A DNA stretch of 11,707 nt from Nanobdellota archaeon (GTDB taxonomy: Archaea > Nanobdellota > Nanobdellia > Woesearchaeales > GW2011-AR15). The notes beneath the pieces were generated by a model. The model ran no database searches and was not told where the DNA came from. It saw only the letters and a list, made by a program, of their open reading frames with translations. Location: assembly GCA_013335235.1 (NCBI GenBank), contig JAAXVZ010000020.1, positions 1 to 11,707 of the forward strand, read 5' to 3'. Below are positions 1 through 7,291 of this stretch, one piece after another; position 1 is the stretch's first letter, and every line of letters begins with the position of its first letter. The position numbers and the translations under genes are program-made.

Positions 1-495
1 TCTCCACTAGAGCTTGCAATCTTGATGAAGACCACTTCCGCTAACATCAGCCAGCAACTTAGGCTGCTTGAGCTTGGCGGGCTTGTCAAAAGTGAGAAGA
101 CAGCGAACAGCGAAAAGGGCAAGCCTAGGCTGCTTTATTCTTTATCGCAGGGAAGCGCTTTCCGTATAATGGCATCACCTGGGTCAGCAGAGAAAAAGCT
201 GCTGCCCCTCACACCTTCCAGGAAATTCCTTCTTATGGTTATTATGCAGATTGATGAGAAAAAGCAGCAGGAAGTCCTTGAGGCTTTCTTTAGGCTGCAG
301 CCATCGCTTGGGCAGATCACAGCTATCACTTATGGTGCAGATACTTTGACAGTCGTCGCGCCTGAGAAATCTCACGAGTCCCTGAAAAAGATATTGTCTG
401 GGACAAAAACAAGGCTGTCTCTTCCAGAAGAATTCAGGAAAAAGAGGGCATCAGAAATCATATTATACAATCCATTGGAGAATGGGGTGGAGTAA
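1..495 (+). CDS. ArsR-like winged-helix transcriptional regulator (5' end outside window)
   Basis: The reading frame is open from the first base and is cut by the window edge, leaving 164 visible residues. The first 35 or so have the ArsR/MarR recognition-helix pattern: SPLELAILMKTTSANISQQL followed by RLLELGGLVKSEK, the usual 'S.a.iSqqLr.Le..GLVk' of a winged helix. An internal TTG at 22 could serve as a start, but that would destroy the HTH, so the gene almost certainly begins upstream. About 110 residues follow the wing: a predicted helical stretch (LLMVIMQIDEKKQQEVLEAF), then a mixed segment I do not recognise, perhaps for dimerisation or sensing. No metal-binding Cys pair of the classic ArsR type is seen in the visible part. 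It is followed without a gap by a short ORF and two secreted-protein genes, so it may regulate them. Family level is fairly sure; ligand and targets are unknown. Confidence 0.75.
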   Translation, partial: SPLELAILMKTTSANISQQLRLLELGGLVKSEKTANSEKGKPRLLYSLSQGSAFRIMASPGSAEKKLLPLTPSRKFLLMVIMQIDEKKQQEVLEAFFRLQPSLGQITAITYGADTLTVVAPEKSHESLKKILSGTKTRLSLPEEFRKKRASEIILYNPLENGVE

Positions 496-582
496 ATGAG
501 AACAAGAATAGACTACAATGTGCAGTTCATCGAAGAGCTTGCGTTCAATCAGATAAAAAAAATGACATTAAAGAGGGGTTAA
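496..582 (+). CDS. Possible 28-residue protein in the regulator operon
   Basis: An ATG directly abuts the TAA of the upstream regulator, and the frame ends one base before the ATG of the next gene. It is preceded by a purine-rich GGGGTGGAG stretch inside the end of the regulator gene, which could serve as ribosome binding site. The product begins MRTRIDYNVQFIEELAFNQI and ends in a basic tail (KKMTLKRG). It has no signal peptide or membrane segment. The exact packing between two genes argues for translation, but 28 codons is too short for statistics. It could instead only carry ribosomes to the next gene, or be chance. I recognise no family. Confidence 0.35.
   Translation: MRTRIDYNVQFIEELAFNQIKKMTLKRG
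571..579 (+). promoter_or_regulatory. Ribosome binding site for first secreted protein
   Basis: The purine-rich AAGAGGGGT lies 4 nt before the ATG at 584, inside the end of the 28-codon ORF. It supports that ATG as the start of the secreted-protein gene. Spacing is short but plausible. Confidence 0.45.
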
Positions 583-583
583 C

Positions 584-1270
584 ATGAAAGGGTGGAAAAT
601 ATATGTTATAATTGGGATAATACTAGCGGCAGCTGTGTTTGCTGACCCGGATCCGCTAGGTGCGACACTGACACCAGGCTCGTCAAGCAGGGGGACAAAT
701 CCTACTGTCACGACAGCAGATGCGCAGGCAGGTAACGTCACTGCATTAAATATAAACCAGGACAGGATCACAGATATCTGGCAAGGTTTCTACGGAAACG
801 TGAGCGGAAGCGTGGTCTTGGAAAACGCTGCCGGAAATAACTTTTATGACTGGTCTCTTGCGACAATCACAGGAGAGGTTTATGCAAGCAGGGCTACAGT
901 CCCTAGCTGGACATCGATAAACTGCACCAACCAGACACAGATAGACTCTGAGGAAACATTATTATCTATTGCGACCACTGCCAGTGACGGCATCAACGAG
1001 ACATTCAATATCACGAGCCATCCTAATTTTAACGTCGGAACCAGGCTCATGACAGGATGTTTCTCCACAAGGGCCTATAACAGTACAGGTTCAGCAGGCA
1101 ATTACTGGAACGTACTCTTATCCAGCAATTCCACAAACGTAGTATATACCTCAATCCTCGCAGATAATGCTGACGCCTTTGCCGGAAGCACTGCAGATTT
1201 CGAGATACTGGTTCCAGTGGACAGGCTGCTGACAACATCGACGTATTACTTTTACGTAGAGCTGAACTAA
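584..1270 (+). CDS. Secreted, heavily sequon-bearing surface protein (paralog 1)
   Basis: The 228-residue protein has an N-terminal Sec signal peptide: a basic start (MKGWK), a hydrophobic core to about residue 18 and probable cleavage after VFA (residue 20). The mature part is rich in Ser, Thr and Asn and has eight N-X-S/T sequons (N51, N72, N113, N116, N138, N142, N166, N182), consistent with N-glycosylation outside an archaeal cell. Cys114 and Cys159 are probably a disulfide. No C-terminal transmembrane helix is present, so it is released or held by other proteins. It is clearly paralogous to the next gene. Shared features are a W-x(4)-GNVS motif near residue 66, then YDW, a G-[EQ]-VY strand, both cysteines, and a closing YFYVELN versus FFYLELS. 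The function is unknown; an S-layer-associated or pilin-like accessory role is possible but not shown. Confidence 0.7.
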   Translation: MKGWKIYVIIGIILAAAVFADPDPLGATLTPGSSSRGTNPTVTTADAQAGNVTALNINQDRITDIWQGFYGNVSGSVVLENAAGNNFYDWSLATITGEVYASRATVPSWTSINCTNQTQIDSEETLLSIATTASDGINETFNITSHPNFNVGTRLMTGCFSTRAYNSTGSAGNYWNVLLSSNSTNVVYTSILADNADAFAGSTADFEILVPVDRLLTTSTYYFYVELN

Positions 1271-1282
1271 AATATAATACAT

Positions 1283-1286
1283 GGAG
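1283..1286 (+). promoter_or_regulatory. Ribosome binding site deciding a TTG start
   Basis: GGAG sits 11 nt before the TTG at 1298. The ATG at 1281 overlaps it but reaches a stop after six codons, so the TTG is the best start. It also places a complete signal peptide at the N-terminus. Confidence 0.45.
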
Positions 1287-1297
1287 TTGAAACGATC

Positions 1298-2026
1298 TTG
1301 AAAACAAAAACAGTGTGGATGGGCATTGTGCTTTGCCTGGCTTTGCTTCTTGTGAACGAAGCAATGGCTCAGCAGACAGGAGCTACAGTCACAAATAGCT
1401 CCTGGAGCACAAAGAATGCTTCGACACCTCAATCAAGGAATGATTCCAGGGGCACCATCACCACTGTTAGCCTAAATGCTGAGCAGCAGAACAGCAAATG
1501 GAAGGCTTATGTTGGAAATGTATCTTCAACATTTGTCCTAGATGACAGCGGTGGGTATTCAATCTATCAATGGACCATGGATTCATTTTCAGGTCAGGTG
1601 TATATTACCAGGAACAATTCAATATCCTGGGCTGGTGTCACCTGCGCAGGCCTTGGGGACAAGTCCTATGAAGATACAGTGATAAACCACAATTCGACAA
1701 GGGCAGACTCTGTCAACAGGACGTTCGTAGCGCAGACACACAAGGCATTCACTGTAGGTTCGACAGCTATTTCCCAGAACACATGCTACTCGACCGCGAC
1801 CTGGAAGAACGATACTGCCCAGGTTCTTTCGACCGCGATTCCGTTCCAGGAAGTGCTCTTGACAGATGGGAATGATATGATCTATACGACCTTTGTCGAG
1901 GACAACATGCTAGGCTACAAGCCAGAGAGCAACGGAGTCACATACGATTTCCAGGCGATTGTGCCAGATGATGGAATAGGTTCAAACCCATTGCTTACCT
2001 ATTTCTTCTACTTGGAGCTGAGCTAG
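1298..2026 (+). CDS. Secreted, heavily sequon-bearing surface protein (paralog 2)
   Basis: The 242-residue protein starts at TTG, giving MKTKTVWMG and a strongly hydrophobic signal core with cleavage expected after NEAMA (residue 24). The mature chain carries eight N-X-S/T sequons (N33, N40, N48, N74, N106, N132, N140, N171) and a cysteine pair at 116 and 163, matching the pair in the preceding paralog. The conserved core aligns as W-x(4)-GNVS, then VLDDS..YSIYQW against VLENA..NFYDW. A DF-x(2)-[IL]VP-x-D strand and a terminal aromatic ELS/ELN motif are also shared. It follows paralog 1 after 27 bp and probably shares its transcript, so a recent tandem duplication that has diverged is likely. 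It lies just before a T-run terminator. No enzymatic motif is seen. The family is probably archaeal and poorly described. Confidence 0.7.
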   Translation: MKTKTVWMGIVLCLALLLVNEAMAQQTGATVTNSSWSTKNASTPQSRNDSRGTITTVSLNAEQQNSKWKAYVGNVSSTFVLDDSGGYSIYQWTMDSFSGQVYITRNNSISWAGVTCAGLGDKSYEDTVINHNSTRADSVNRTFVAQTHKAFTVGSTAISQNTCYSTATWKNDTAQVLSTAIPFQEVLLTDGNDMIYTTFVEDNMLGYKPESNGVTYDFQAIVPDDGIGSNPLLTYFFYLELS

Positions 2027-2037
2027 GCAGCCGCCCC

Positions 2038-2045
2038 TTTTTTTT
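2038..2045 (+). terminator. T-run terminator after the secreted-protein operon
   Basis: A run of eight T follows GCCGCCCC directly, 11 nt after the stop of the second secreted-protein gene. Archaeal RNA polymerase terminates at such oligo-T tracts without needing a hairpin. Confidence 0.6.
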
Positions 2046-2112
2046 ATATTCTTCACCTGTTTTCTCTGCTGTTGCGTCAAACTAGCAAAAATTTTCTGTC
2101 TGATTGAAAAGG

Positions 2113-2122
2113 TTTTTATTTA
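2113..2122 (+). promoter_or_regulatory. TATA box of the PEP-synthase-like gene
   Basis: TTTTTATTTA lies about 28 nt before the ATG at 2146 and is preceded by the purine-rich GAAAAGG expected of a BRE. This spacing predicts transcription starting at or next to the ATG, a leaderless mRNA. It argues against the in-frame TTG at 2104, which lies upstream of the TATA box. Confidence 0.6.
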
Positions 2123-2145
2123 GTCTCTTTCTTTTTGACTTTTTA

Positions 2146-3654
2146 ATGGTAAAAAAAGGGGATTCTCCAGGCTCAACAACACCAGATATAGTTGGAGGGA
2201 AGGGGTATAATCTGCTAAGACTGGCAGAGCTAGCTGATGCTCTGGGCTACAAGGTCGCTGATTTTGAGATAATCCCTGTTTGTCATGACTATAATTTGGC
2301 GAGGCTGAAGGGCATATTCGATAGCTTGCAAAAACCAATAATCCTTAGGTCTTCTTCGCCTTTAGAAGACGGAATGACATATTCTTATTCAGGCAGGTTC
2401 GACTCTATAGACTTCAATACCCATTTTGAGAATCACTTCATTCCAGGAATCCAATGCGTCATCGATAGCGCTGCCGGGGAAAAGGCAGCAGCCTATGCAG
2501 CAAAGCATGGCCTGACCTTGGATAATAGGATGGCGGTGATTGCGCAGGAACAAAAAGAGTTTCAGATATCCGGTGTATCTTATACAGATGTTGCAGGGAA
2601 AGTCATCATAGAGTTTGTGAACGGAAACTCAGCTGGGCTGATGGATGGCCGGGATCAGGGGCAGATAGCAGTTTTTGACAAAGAGCTTAATCCTATTTTA
2701 GCATCTAGGGAGAGCCTGGGAGACTTTATCTGTGATGAATTAAGGAAGATTGCGCAGATATCCTGCAGATTGCAGGAAGCTTTCGGCTACAGGCTTGACC
2801 TGGAGTTCGGGATTGAAGCATTATTCGACGGAAACATATACATCAATCAGGCAAGACCTATAACAGAGCCTTGCTGGCCTGAAGTAGATCTTGGTGCAAT
2901 CCCACATGGAAATGCTATCATGCTTGCAGATGTGGTGAAAGGTGCAGGCAATTTTACAGGCCCAGTCTATGTTATGACAAGCCCTGACCTGACTGAGAAG
3001 CTTGCCTTGGCAGGCAACCGCAATCCACGCAGCGCAGTCCATGAGCAATATAACCGCTTGAGGGAGTTTGATCAAGAACATACAGAAGGGTATTGCCTGC
3101 TATCCGACACCTTATTTGCACATGAACACATAATAGGCAAGGGCCTAAAGAATCTAAAGGCAGTAATCACAGTCAACTATGCGTCAAGGTTCTCTCATCC
3201 CGCTGCTGTTGTTTCTGAAACTGGCGCATTTTACCTTGGTGCAAGAAATCAGATAGGCCTCCTTGGAGTGGTAGAAACCGGTGACACTATATCTGTTGCT
3301 GCAGATCAGTTTTCAGGAATCCTGTTCAATCACATACCTAAGAAAAAACCAGATTGGAATCCTATTGATATCTCTCTTTATCAAGTGGTGCCTTTAAAAG
3401 AAGGATTGACTATGCAGAACCCAGCATATGAGAATGTTGACGATCACATCTTCTTGGATGCCAATGGAAATGGTGTTAGGTTTGTAGATTATAATTCAGA
3501 TGAAATGACAGGGATTCCAGAGTGGACCTCTTATTTCATAATAAAAAAAGGGCTAGAAGAGCCTGTTGAGAGAATCTATGAGCCGATAGAGGTTGTATCG
3601 CCATACATGACTTTCCCACTCATGCTAAGCGATATATTGAGAAAGATCATATGA
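2146..3654 (+). CDS. Compact PEP-synthase/PPDK-like phosphotransferase with ATP-binding and His domains
   Basis: The product is 502 residues with ATG start at 2146. Residues 1-245 resemble the N-terminal ATP-binding domain of PEP synthase/pyruvate phosphate dikinase: VGGKGYNL near the N-terminus, LRSSSPLED at 67-75 ('vRSS.[ts].ED'), SGVSYTD, and QARPIT at 235-240. A mobile phosphohistidine domain follows, with ASRFSHPAAVVSE around residues 346-358; His351 is the probable phospho-carrier. The PEP/pyruvate TIM barrel of full-length enzymes (about 800-900 residues) is absent. About 80 residues of unrecognised sequence close the protein. ATP plus His domain without the barrel means the acceptor is probably not pyruvate. 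Rifampin phosphotransferase and glucan-water dikinase show that this domain pair can phosphorylate other substrates. It is a single gene with its own leaderless promoter, convergent with scpA; a T5 run at 3685-3689 may end the transcript. Domain assignment is sound, substrate unknown. Confidence 0.75.
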   Translation: MVKKGDSPGSTTPDIVGGKGYNLLRLAELADALGYKVADFEIIPVCHDYNLARLKGIFDSLQKPIILRSSSPLEDGMTYSYSGRFDSIDFNTHFENHFIPGIQCVIDSAAGEKAAAYAAKHGLTLDNRMAVIAQEQKEFQISGVSYTDVAGKVIIEFVNGNSAGLMDGRDQGQIAVFDKELNPILASRESLGDFICDELRKIAQISCRLQEAFGYRLDLEFGIEALFDGNIYINQARPITEPCWPEVDLGAIPHGNAIMLADVVKGAGNFTGPVYVMTSPDLTEKLALAGNRNPRSAVHEQYNRLREFDQEHTEGYCLLSDTLFAHEHIIGKGLKNLKAVITVNYASRFSHPAAVVSETGAFYLGARNQIGLLGVVETGDTISVAADQFSGILFNHIPKKKPDWNPIDISLYQVVPLKEGLTMQNPAYENVDDHIFLDANGNGVRFVDYNSDEMTGIPEWTSYFIIKKGLEEPVERIYEPIEVVSPYMTFPLMLSDILRKII

Positions 3655-3699
3655 GCCTATGCTACTTTATATAATCCATTTAGATTTTTAATTGCAGAA

Positions 3700-4467
3700 C
3701 TAGAACTCGTCAAGATTCTTCTCTAGCAAGCTAATCTCGATCTCACCGAAATGCTCCTGCTGCAGAAGGTCTATCTTCCTCTGGTTGTCCAGATGCAAGA
3801 GTGGCACGAAAGTGAAAACCTTGTCCTCCTTTGTCTGTTCTGGAAGAAGAAGGTTGAATGTCAGTTTCGGCTGTTTTTGGCTCTTTGACTTGAAATGAGC
3901 CACAATCCTGTTGTACACATCCCTTATCATGAGGCCCATATCCCTGAATTTTTCAGGGACCCTGACTTCAGGCGCATTTGAGATTGCCTTTGACGGCCTC
4001 CTCTGATAGACTTCGAGCGCCTTCTCCAGTGCATTGACAAGATCAAAGACAGAGACCTTCCTCTTCCTGGGCTGAGGAGTCCTAGGGAATAATGAAGGTT
4101 TTTCCTCAAGATTGACTGCGCCAGGCATCCCTTCATAATCCACAATATCTTCAAATCCCACATCACCGCCAGCCTGGTGGGCTGATGCAAAAAGCGCATC
4201 TAATGCAGTGATATCCTCGTCGATGAAACGGGTTGATTTGACTCTCAGTAGGATTGCCGCTGCAAGAAGCACTTTTCCTGAGACTTTCAGGTCCATCTCC
4301 CTGAATTTTTTCAGCTTCTCCAGGAATTTCTGGGAAAGGAGCGAGACATCGACATCCCACGGGTCCATCTGCTCTGATGAGACTAGATCATAGATCATAG
4401 ACTGCCAGGTTATCTCGTCATTATTGAATAAGATGTTGAATATCTGGTCGCTTGCCCCTGTCTCCAT
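3700..4467 (-). CDS. scpA: Segregation and condensation protein A (kleisin)
   Basis: This 255-residue protein is the kleisin subunit that bridges the SMC ATPase dimer in prokaryotic condensin and helps chromosome compaction and segregation. The N-terminal domain shows the family hallmark MDPWDVDV at residues 34-41, followed by LLSQKFLEKL and an Ala/Leu-rich helix ending in LLRVKS (AAAILLRVKS). The middle (about 105-145) is charged and proline-rich, a flexible linker. The C-terminal winged-helix domain that clamps the SMC head is recognisable from KLTFNLLLPE to the end. Length is normal for archaeal ScpA. Neither smc nor scpB lies in the window, so it is unlinked from its usual partner. The ATG at 4467 has a TATA box 37 nt upstream, giving a leader of about 10 nt. 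Nothing links it functionally to the ATP-grasp cluster on its upstream side. Confidence 0.9.
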   Translation of the reverse strand: METGASDQIFNILFNNDEITWQSMIYDLVSSEQMDPWDVDVSLLSQKFLEKLKKFREMDLKVSGKVLLAAAILLRVKSTRFIDEDITALDALFASAHQAGGDVGFEDIVDYEGMPGAVNLEEKPSLFPRTPQPRKRKVSVFDLVNALEKALEVYQRRPSKAISNAPEVRVPEKFRDMGLMIRDVYNRIVAHFKSKSQKQPKLTFNLLLPEQTKEDKVFTFVPLLHLDNQRKIDLLQQEHFGEIEISLLEKNLDEF

Positions 4468-4500
4468 GTTGGTACCTATGTTATTCTTTAGTATACTAGT

Positions 4501-4508
4501 ATATAAAC
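4501..4508 (-). promoter_or_regulatory. TATA box of scpA
   Basis: Read on the minus strand the site is GTTTATAT within AGGTTTATATACTAG, about 37 nt before the scpA ATG. That predicts a start of transcription near 4478 and a leader of about 10 nt. The rest of the 120-bp gap to the decarboxylase gene holds no ORF of note. Confidence 0.55.
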
Positions 4509-4587
4509 CTATTTATGGTAGTCATTTTTTCAGAACACTGCTTTATTTATAATCATTGCGACTCCCTAACGACCTCTAAATCGGTAT

Positions 4588-5994
4588 CTAGAGCCTGCAC
4601 CCGGAATACCTGTCCTGGAATTTCTCTTCTTCCTTTACGATTGCGACTTGGTCTCCTGTTATCGCGACATATTTTGCAGTCGGCTTTATGAACCGCCATG
4701 CGCAGGCAAAAGAATACGCGCCTTGGTGCAATACAGCAAGCACATCGCCTTTCTTTATCCCTGCGCCGAAATATGAGAAACCCCAAAGGTCAGAAGGATC
4801 GCAGAGCGGGCCATAGATAGTCTTCCTTTTTATATTTAGAGATGGCTGCGATAGGTTGACTATGGGCGCATATGCATATTCTTCAAACCTGTAATCTCCT
4901 AAAAGGTTGATTCCGCCGTCTACAATGACAGCGTTCGGCTTTGTGGCGATGACTTTCAGCAAGATTGAGGTTGAATGCGTGACCAGGAATCTTCCCGGCT
5001 CCATATATATCTTTATCTTCTTGTTCAAAGGGTATATGTACAGGAACAGCTGTGTAGATATCTCCCTTGCGAAATGCTCTAGCGGCACTACTTTATTTAT
5101 CTTGAATTTATATTGGTTGAAGTCAAGCTTCATTTTAGGGTTGAGGTCTTCTGCAAATTCCTGAACTATGTTTGCTATGCCTCCTTTGTTGCTGGTCTTA
5201 GCGAGGCTCGCCACATCTTCAGGATAGAATCCGCCGCCGATATCCAGGAACTCCAGCTTCTTTGTCTCTGCCTGCATATTCTTCCTGAGATAATCGCCAA
5301 GGAGCTTTATTTTCTTCATATATCTCTCAGGAGTCTTGTTCCAGCTTGAGTGGAAATGAAGCCCGACAAGTTTTAAGTTCTGGTTCTTCTTGACTTTTGT
5401 CACAGCATCTTTAAGGTGCTTTATGTCTATCCCGAACTTTGACCAGACCTTGGTCACAGTGGAATCAGGGTTGACCCTGAAACTGATCTTGATCTTCCTT
5501 CTTGTCTTGGATTCTTTCAGGAGCGCAATGAGCCTGTCCAGCTCGTCCATATTATCTATATTCAGTATGACTTGCCTGTTCTTCTTTATGACAAGCTTCA
5601 GCTCTTCCTCGCTTTTCCCCGGTCCTGTGAAGATGATTTTCTTGAATCCCAATTTCAATGCAAGCTTCAGCTCGAACATGCCTGCGACGTCAGCATTGAA
5701 CCCTGTGACTTTCAGCGTCTTTACCAGGAATGGCAGGTCATTGCATTTTGTTGCATAGAAGAATTCGACATTAGGGATATAGCCTGTAAAAGTCTCCTTG
5801 AAAAAAATTGCTCTCTTTATCAGCTCATCTTGGTTCAATACATATTGCGGTGTTCCAAGCTTATTCGCCGCCTTCAGGAGTATATCCCTGTCAAGCTCAT
5901 TTATGTATTTATGGTACACGCTAGGGTGGTCTACAGGCGTCTTCTCCTTCCATATCTTCTTGACTGACTCAACAACCCTATCAATCTTTTTCAT
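4588..5994 (-). CDS. Fold-type-III PLP-dependent amino acid decarboxylase (LysA/BtrK-like)
   Basis: The 468-residue protein is an alanine-racemase-fold decarboxylase, homologous to diaminopimelate and ornithine decarboxylases. Visible landmarks are Lys83 in FFYATKCND (PLP Schiff base), His213/His215 in GLHFHSSW, the phosphate-binding loop GGGF at 253-256, EPGR at 332-335, Cys398 and Asp402 in GPLCDPSD, and Tyr427 in QGAYSFA. All expected catalytic elements are present. The CDPSD loop and HFHSSW differ from the CESGD and H-x-GS of typical LysA, and no other lysine-pathway gene is present. A specialised substrate, perhaps a ligated amino acid as for BtrK, is therefore plausible. An in-frame TTG at 6012 exists, but GGAG 7 nt upstream favours ATG 5994. 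The start overlaps the upstream ATP-grasp stop by 14 bp, so the two are co-transcribed and probably translationally coupled. Enzyme class is sure, substrate not. Confidence 0.85.
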   Translation of the reverse strand: MKKIDRVVESVKKIWKEKTPVDHPSVYHKYINELDRDILLKAANKLGTPQYVLNQDELIKRAIFFKETFTGYIPNVEFFYATKCNDLPFLVKTLKVTGFNADVAGMFELKLALKLGFKKIIFTGPGKSEEELKLVIKKNRQVILNIDNMDELDRLIALLKESKTRRKIKISFRVNPDSTVTKVWSKFGIDIKHLKDAVTKVKKNQNLKLVGLHFHSSWNKTPERYMKKIKLLGDYLRKNMQAETKKLEFLDIGGGFYPEDVASLAKTSNKGGIANIVQEFAEDLNPKMKLDFNQYKFKINKVVPLEHFAREISTQLFLYIYPLNKKIKIYMEPGRFLVTHSTSILLKVIATKPNAVIVDGGINLLGDYRFEEYAYAPIVNLSQPSLNIKRKTIYGPLCDPSDLWGFSYFGAGIKKGDVLAVLHQGAYSFACAWRFIKPTAKYVAITGDQVAIVKEEEKFQDRYSGCRL

Positions 5995-7273
5995 TCGATA
6001 TCTCCAATACAATACTAGTGCTCACTTCTTCAAAAATCTTTTGAATCTCATTTGATTCAAGCTTAACTAAAGCGTATCCAAGGAACCTGTTCCATTTGTC
6101 ATGCTCATTTGTCTCTATCTTGTCACCTGGCTTGCTATATAGATGGATATCAAGGACACCCGGTATGTTTTTTGCTTCAGATATATCTATGCTTTTAAGA
6201 TAGCCATCTCTGGCTGCGATTATATGGACCACAGCGCCTTCCTTCTTCTGCATCTCTATTGATGTCAGCATCCCGAGCTTCGCCTTTGCAAGCACAGCGA
6301 TTGAGGTATATCCATACAGCTTCTGCATAAGCGGCACAAAAGTTGACAATCCTGGCCGAATAGAACTCTCGATCACTTTAAGCTGGCCCTCGCACAGCAT
6401 GAAATCGACCATGCAGACCCCTTCACTTATCCCGAATCCCAGGGCGATCCTCTTAAACATCTTGGTGAGTTCGCCCTTATCTATACCAAGATTATGGAGT
6501 GTCTCTTCATTGATCAGGTGAAACCCAAGAAAATATCCAAGGTCCGACGAATTGAACTTCTTGACTATCCTGATTATGCTCACCTTGCCATCGCAAATGA
6601 GGAAGTCTGCAGAGAATTCAAGGCCTGAGAGAAGCTTCTCTACAAGGAATGACTCTCGCGGGTTTATCCCTTCAGTTATGTTGAACCATGAATCCTGTAT
6701 TGTAGCTACAGCTTTTTTTACAGATGCAAGATTTCTTGCAAGCTCAGCCTGATTCTGGTTGAGTGATATGAATTCGCTTCCGCTGCCTTGGACTAGCTTT
6801 AGGACACAAGGGTATCCGACCTTTGCTTCTTTTGCTTCTGATATGAGCCCATATTCCGCATTCAAGACATCCACTTCATCAAATGCTCGCTTCATAAGAT
6901 ATTTGTTAGATGATTTTAGCAAAGTCTCTTTTTCATAGAAAGGTATCTTGAATCTCTTAGAGATTTTCTCTGAGATATCGAACTGCGCGTCATCATCGAT
7001 TGAAAGGATGCCAGTCGGTGTTGCGTTGATAGACTTAAGTTTGCTATCAAGTTTTTCCAAGAGAAGCTCCATCTCCTCAAAATCGTCAAGGATATAATGC
7101 TTGCATGATGGTTTCATTTTCTCAAAGAAGGTAGGTTTCATCACAACCAGTATCCTATCATTTATCTCTTCTAAGCTCTTTAGGCAGAACAATAGCTCTT
7201 TGTTTCCTATGTGGAGTGCAGGAAATATAAGAAACCCTTTCAAAACTAATCCCTCTTGACTGAACTCATGCAT
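5981..7273 (-). CDS. ATP-grasp carboxylate-amine ligase, paralog A (E-x-S variant)
   Basis: The 430-residue protein belongs to the ATP-grasp superfamily (carbamoyl-phosphate-synthase-L/BtrJ-like), which activates a carboxylate as acyl phosphate and couples it to an amine or thiol. Seen are an N-terminal Rossmann-like region, the ATP-contacting Lys159 in YPCVLKL, FLVEKLLSGLEFSADF around 209-224, Asp290 in CMVDFML and IESSIRPGLS at 301-310. The last block normally reads E-x-N; here Asn is Ser304, so one magnesium ligand is changed while Glu302 and Arg306 remain. It aligns along nearly its full length with the next gene upstream, a tandem duplicate. ATG 7273 is 24 nt from a TATA box. The homologous start of the paralog lies closer to TTG 7243, which has GAGGGA before it, so the first ten residues are uncertain. 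It overlaps the decarboxylase gene by 14 bp. Confidence 0.8.
   Translation of the reverse strand: MHEFSQEGLVLKGFLIFPALHIGNKELLFCLKSLEEINDRILVVMKPTFFEKMKPSCKHYILDDFEEMELLLEKLDSKLKSINATPTGILSIDDDAQFDISEKISKRFKIPFYEKETLLKSSNKYLMKRAFDEVDVLNAEYGLISEAKEAKVGYPCVLKLVQGSGSEFISLNQNQAELARNLASVKKAVATIQDSWFNITEGINPRESFLVEKLLSGLEFSADFLICDGKVSIIRIVKKFNSSDLGYFLGFHLINEETLHNLGIDKGELTKMFKRIALGFGISEGVCMVDFMLCEGQLKVIESSIRPGLSTFVPLMQKLYGYTSIAVLAKAKLGMLTSIEMQKKEGAVVHIIAARDGYLKSIDISEAKNIPGVLDIHLYSKPGDKIETNEHDKWNRFLGYALVKLESNEIQKIFEEVSTSIVLEISNEKD
6002..6005 (-). promoter_or_regulatory. Ribosome binding site of the decarboxylase
   Basis: GGAG on the minus strand, 7 nt before the ATG at 5994, lies inside the end of the upstream ATP-grasp gene. 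It decides the start against the TTG at 6012, which lies upstream of it. Confidence 0.55.
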
Positions 7274-7291
7274 TTTTACAATGCATTGCTG

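Noticed and set aside
1047..1432. Two overlapping minus-strand ORFs of about 100 codons each, opposite the secreted-protein genes
   Set aside because: They lie antisense across two convincing signal-peptide genes, with no family resemblance, no promoter and low-complexity cysteine- and serine-rich translation typical of shadow frames.
3664..3674. Good TATA-like CTTTATATAAT between the convergent genes
   Set aside because: No ORF begins at the expected distance on either strand; it lies in a 45-bp AT-rich convergent gap where such a match is likely by chance.
4574..4593. CTCTA/TAGAG inverted repeat at the end of the decarboxylase gene, considered as a terminator or tRNA-like piece
   Set aside because: Only five pairs with a ten-base loop, overlapping the stop codon, and no T-run follows on the minus strand; no tRNA cloverleaf can be drawn.
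5390..5967. Plus-strand ORFs of 122 and 131 codons opposite the decarboxylase
   Set aside because: They are antisense to a gene whose catalytic motifs are all intact; their hydrophobic Leu/Phe/Ser-rich translations are what the complement of Lys/Glu-rich codons gives.
4588..5994. Annotation as lysA (diaminopimelate decarboxylase)
   Set aside because: The fold and catalytic residues fit, but the Cys loop and His motif differ from typical LysA and there is no lysine-pathway context, so the symbol would overstate the evidence.
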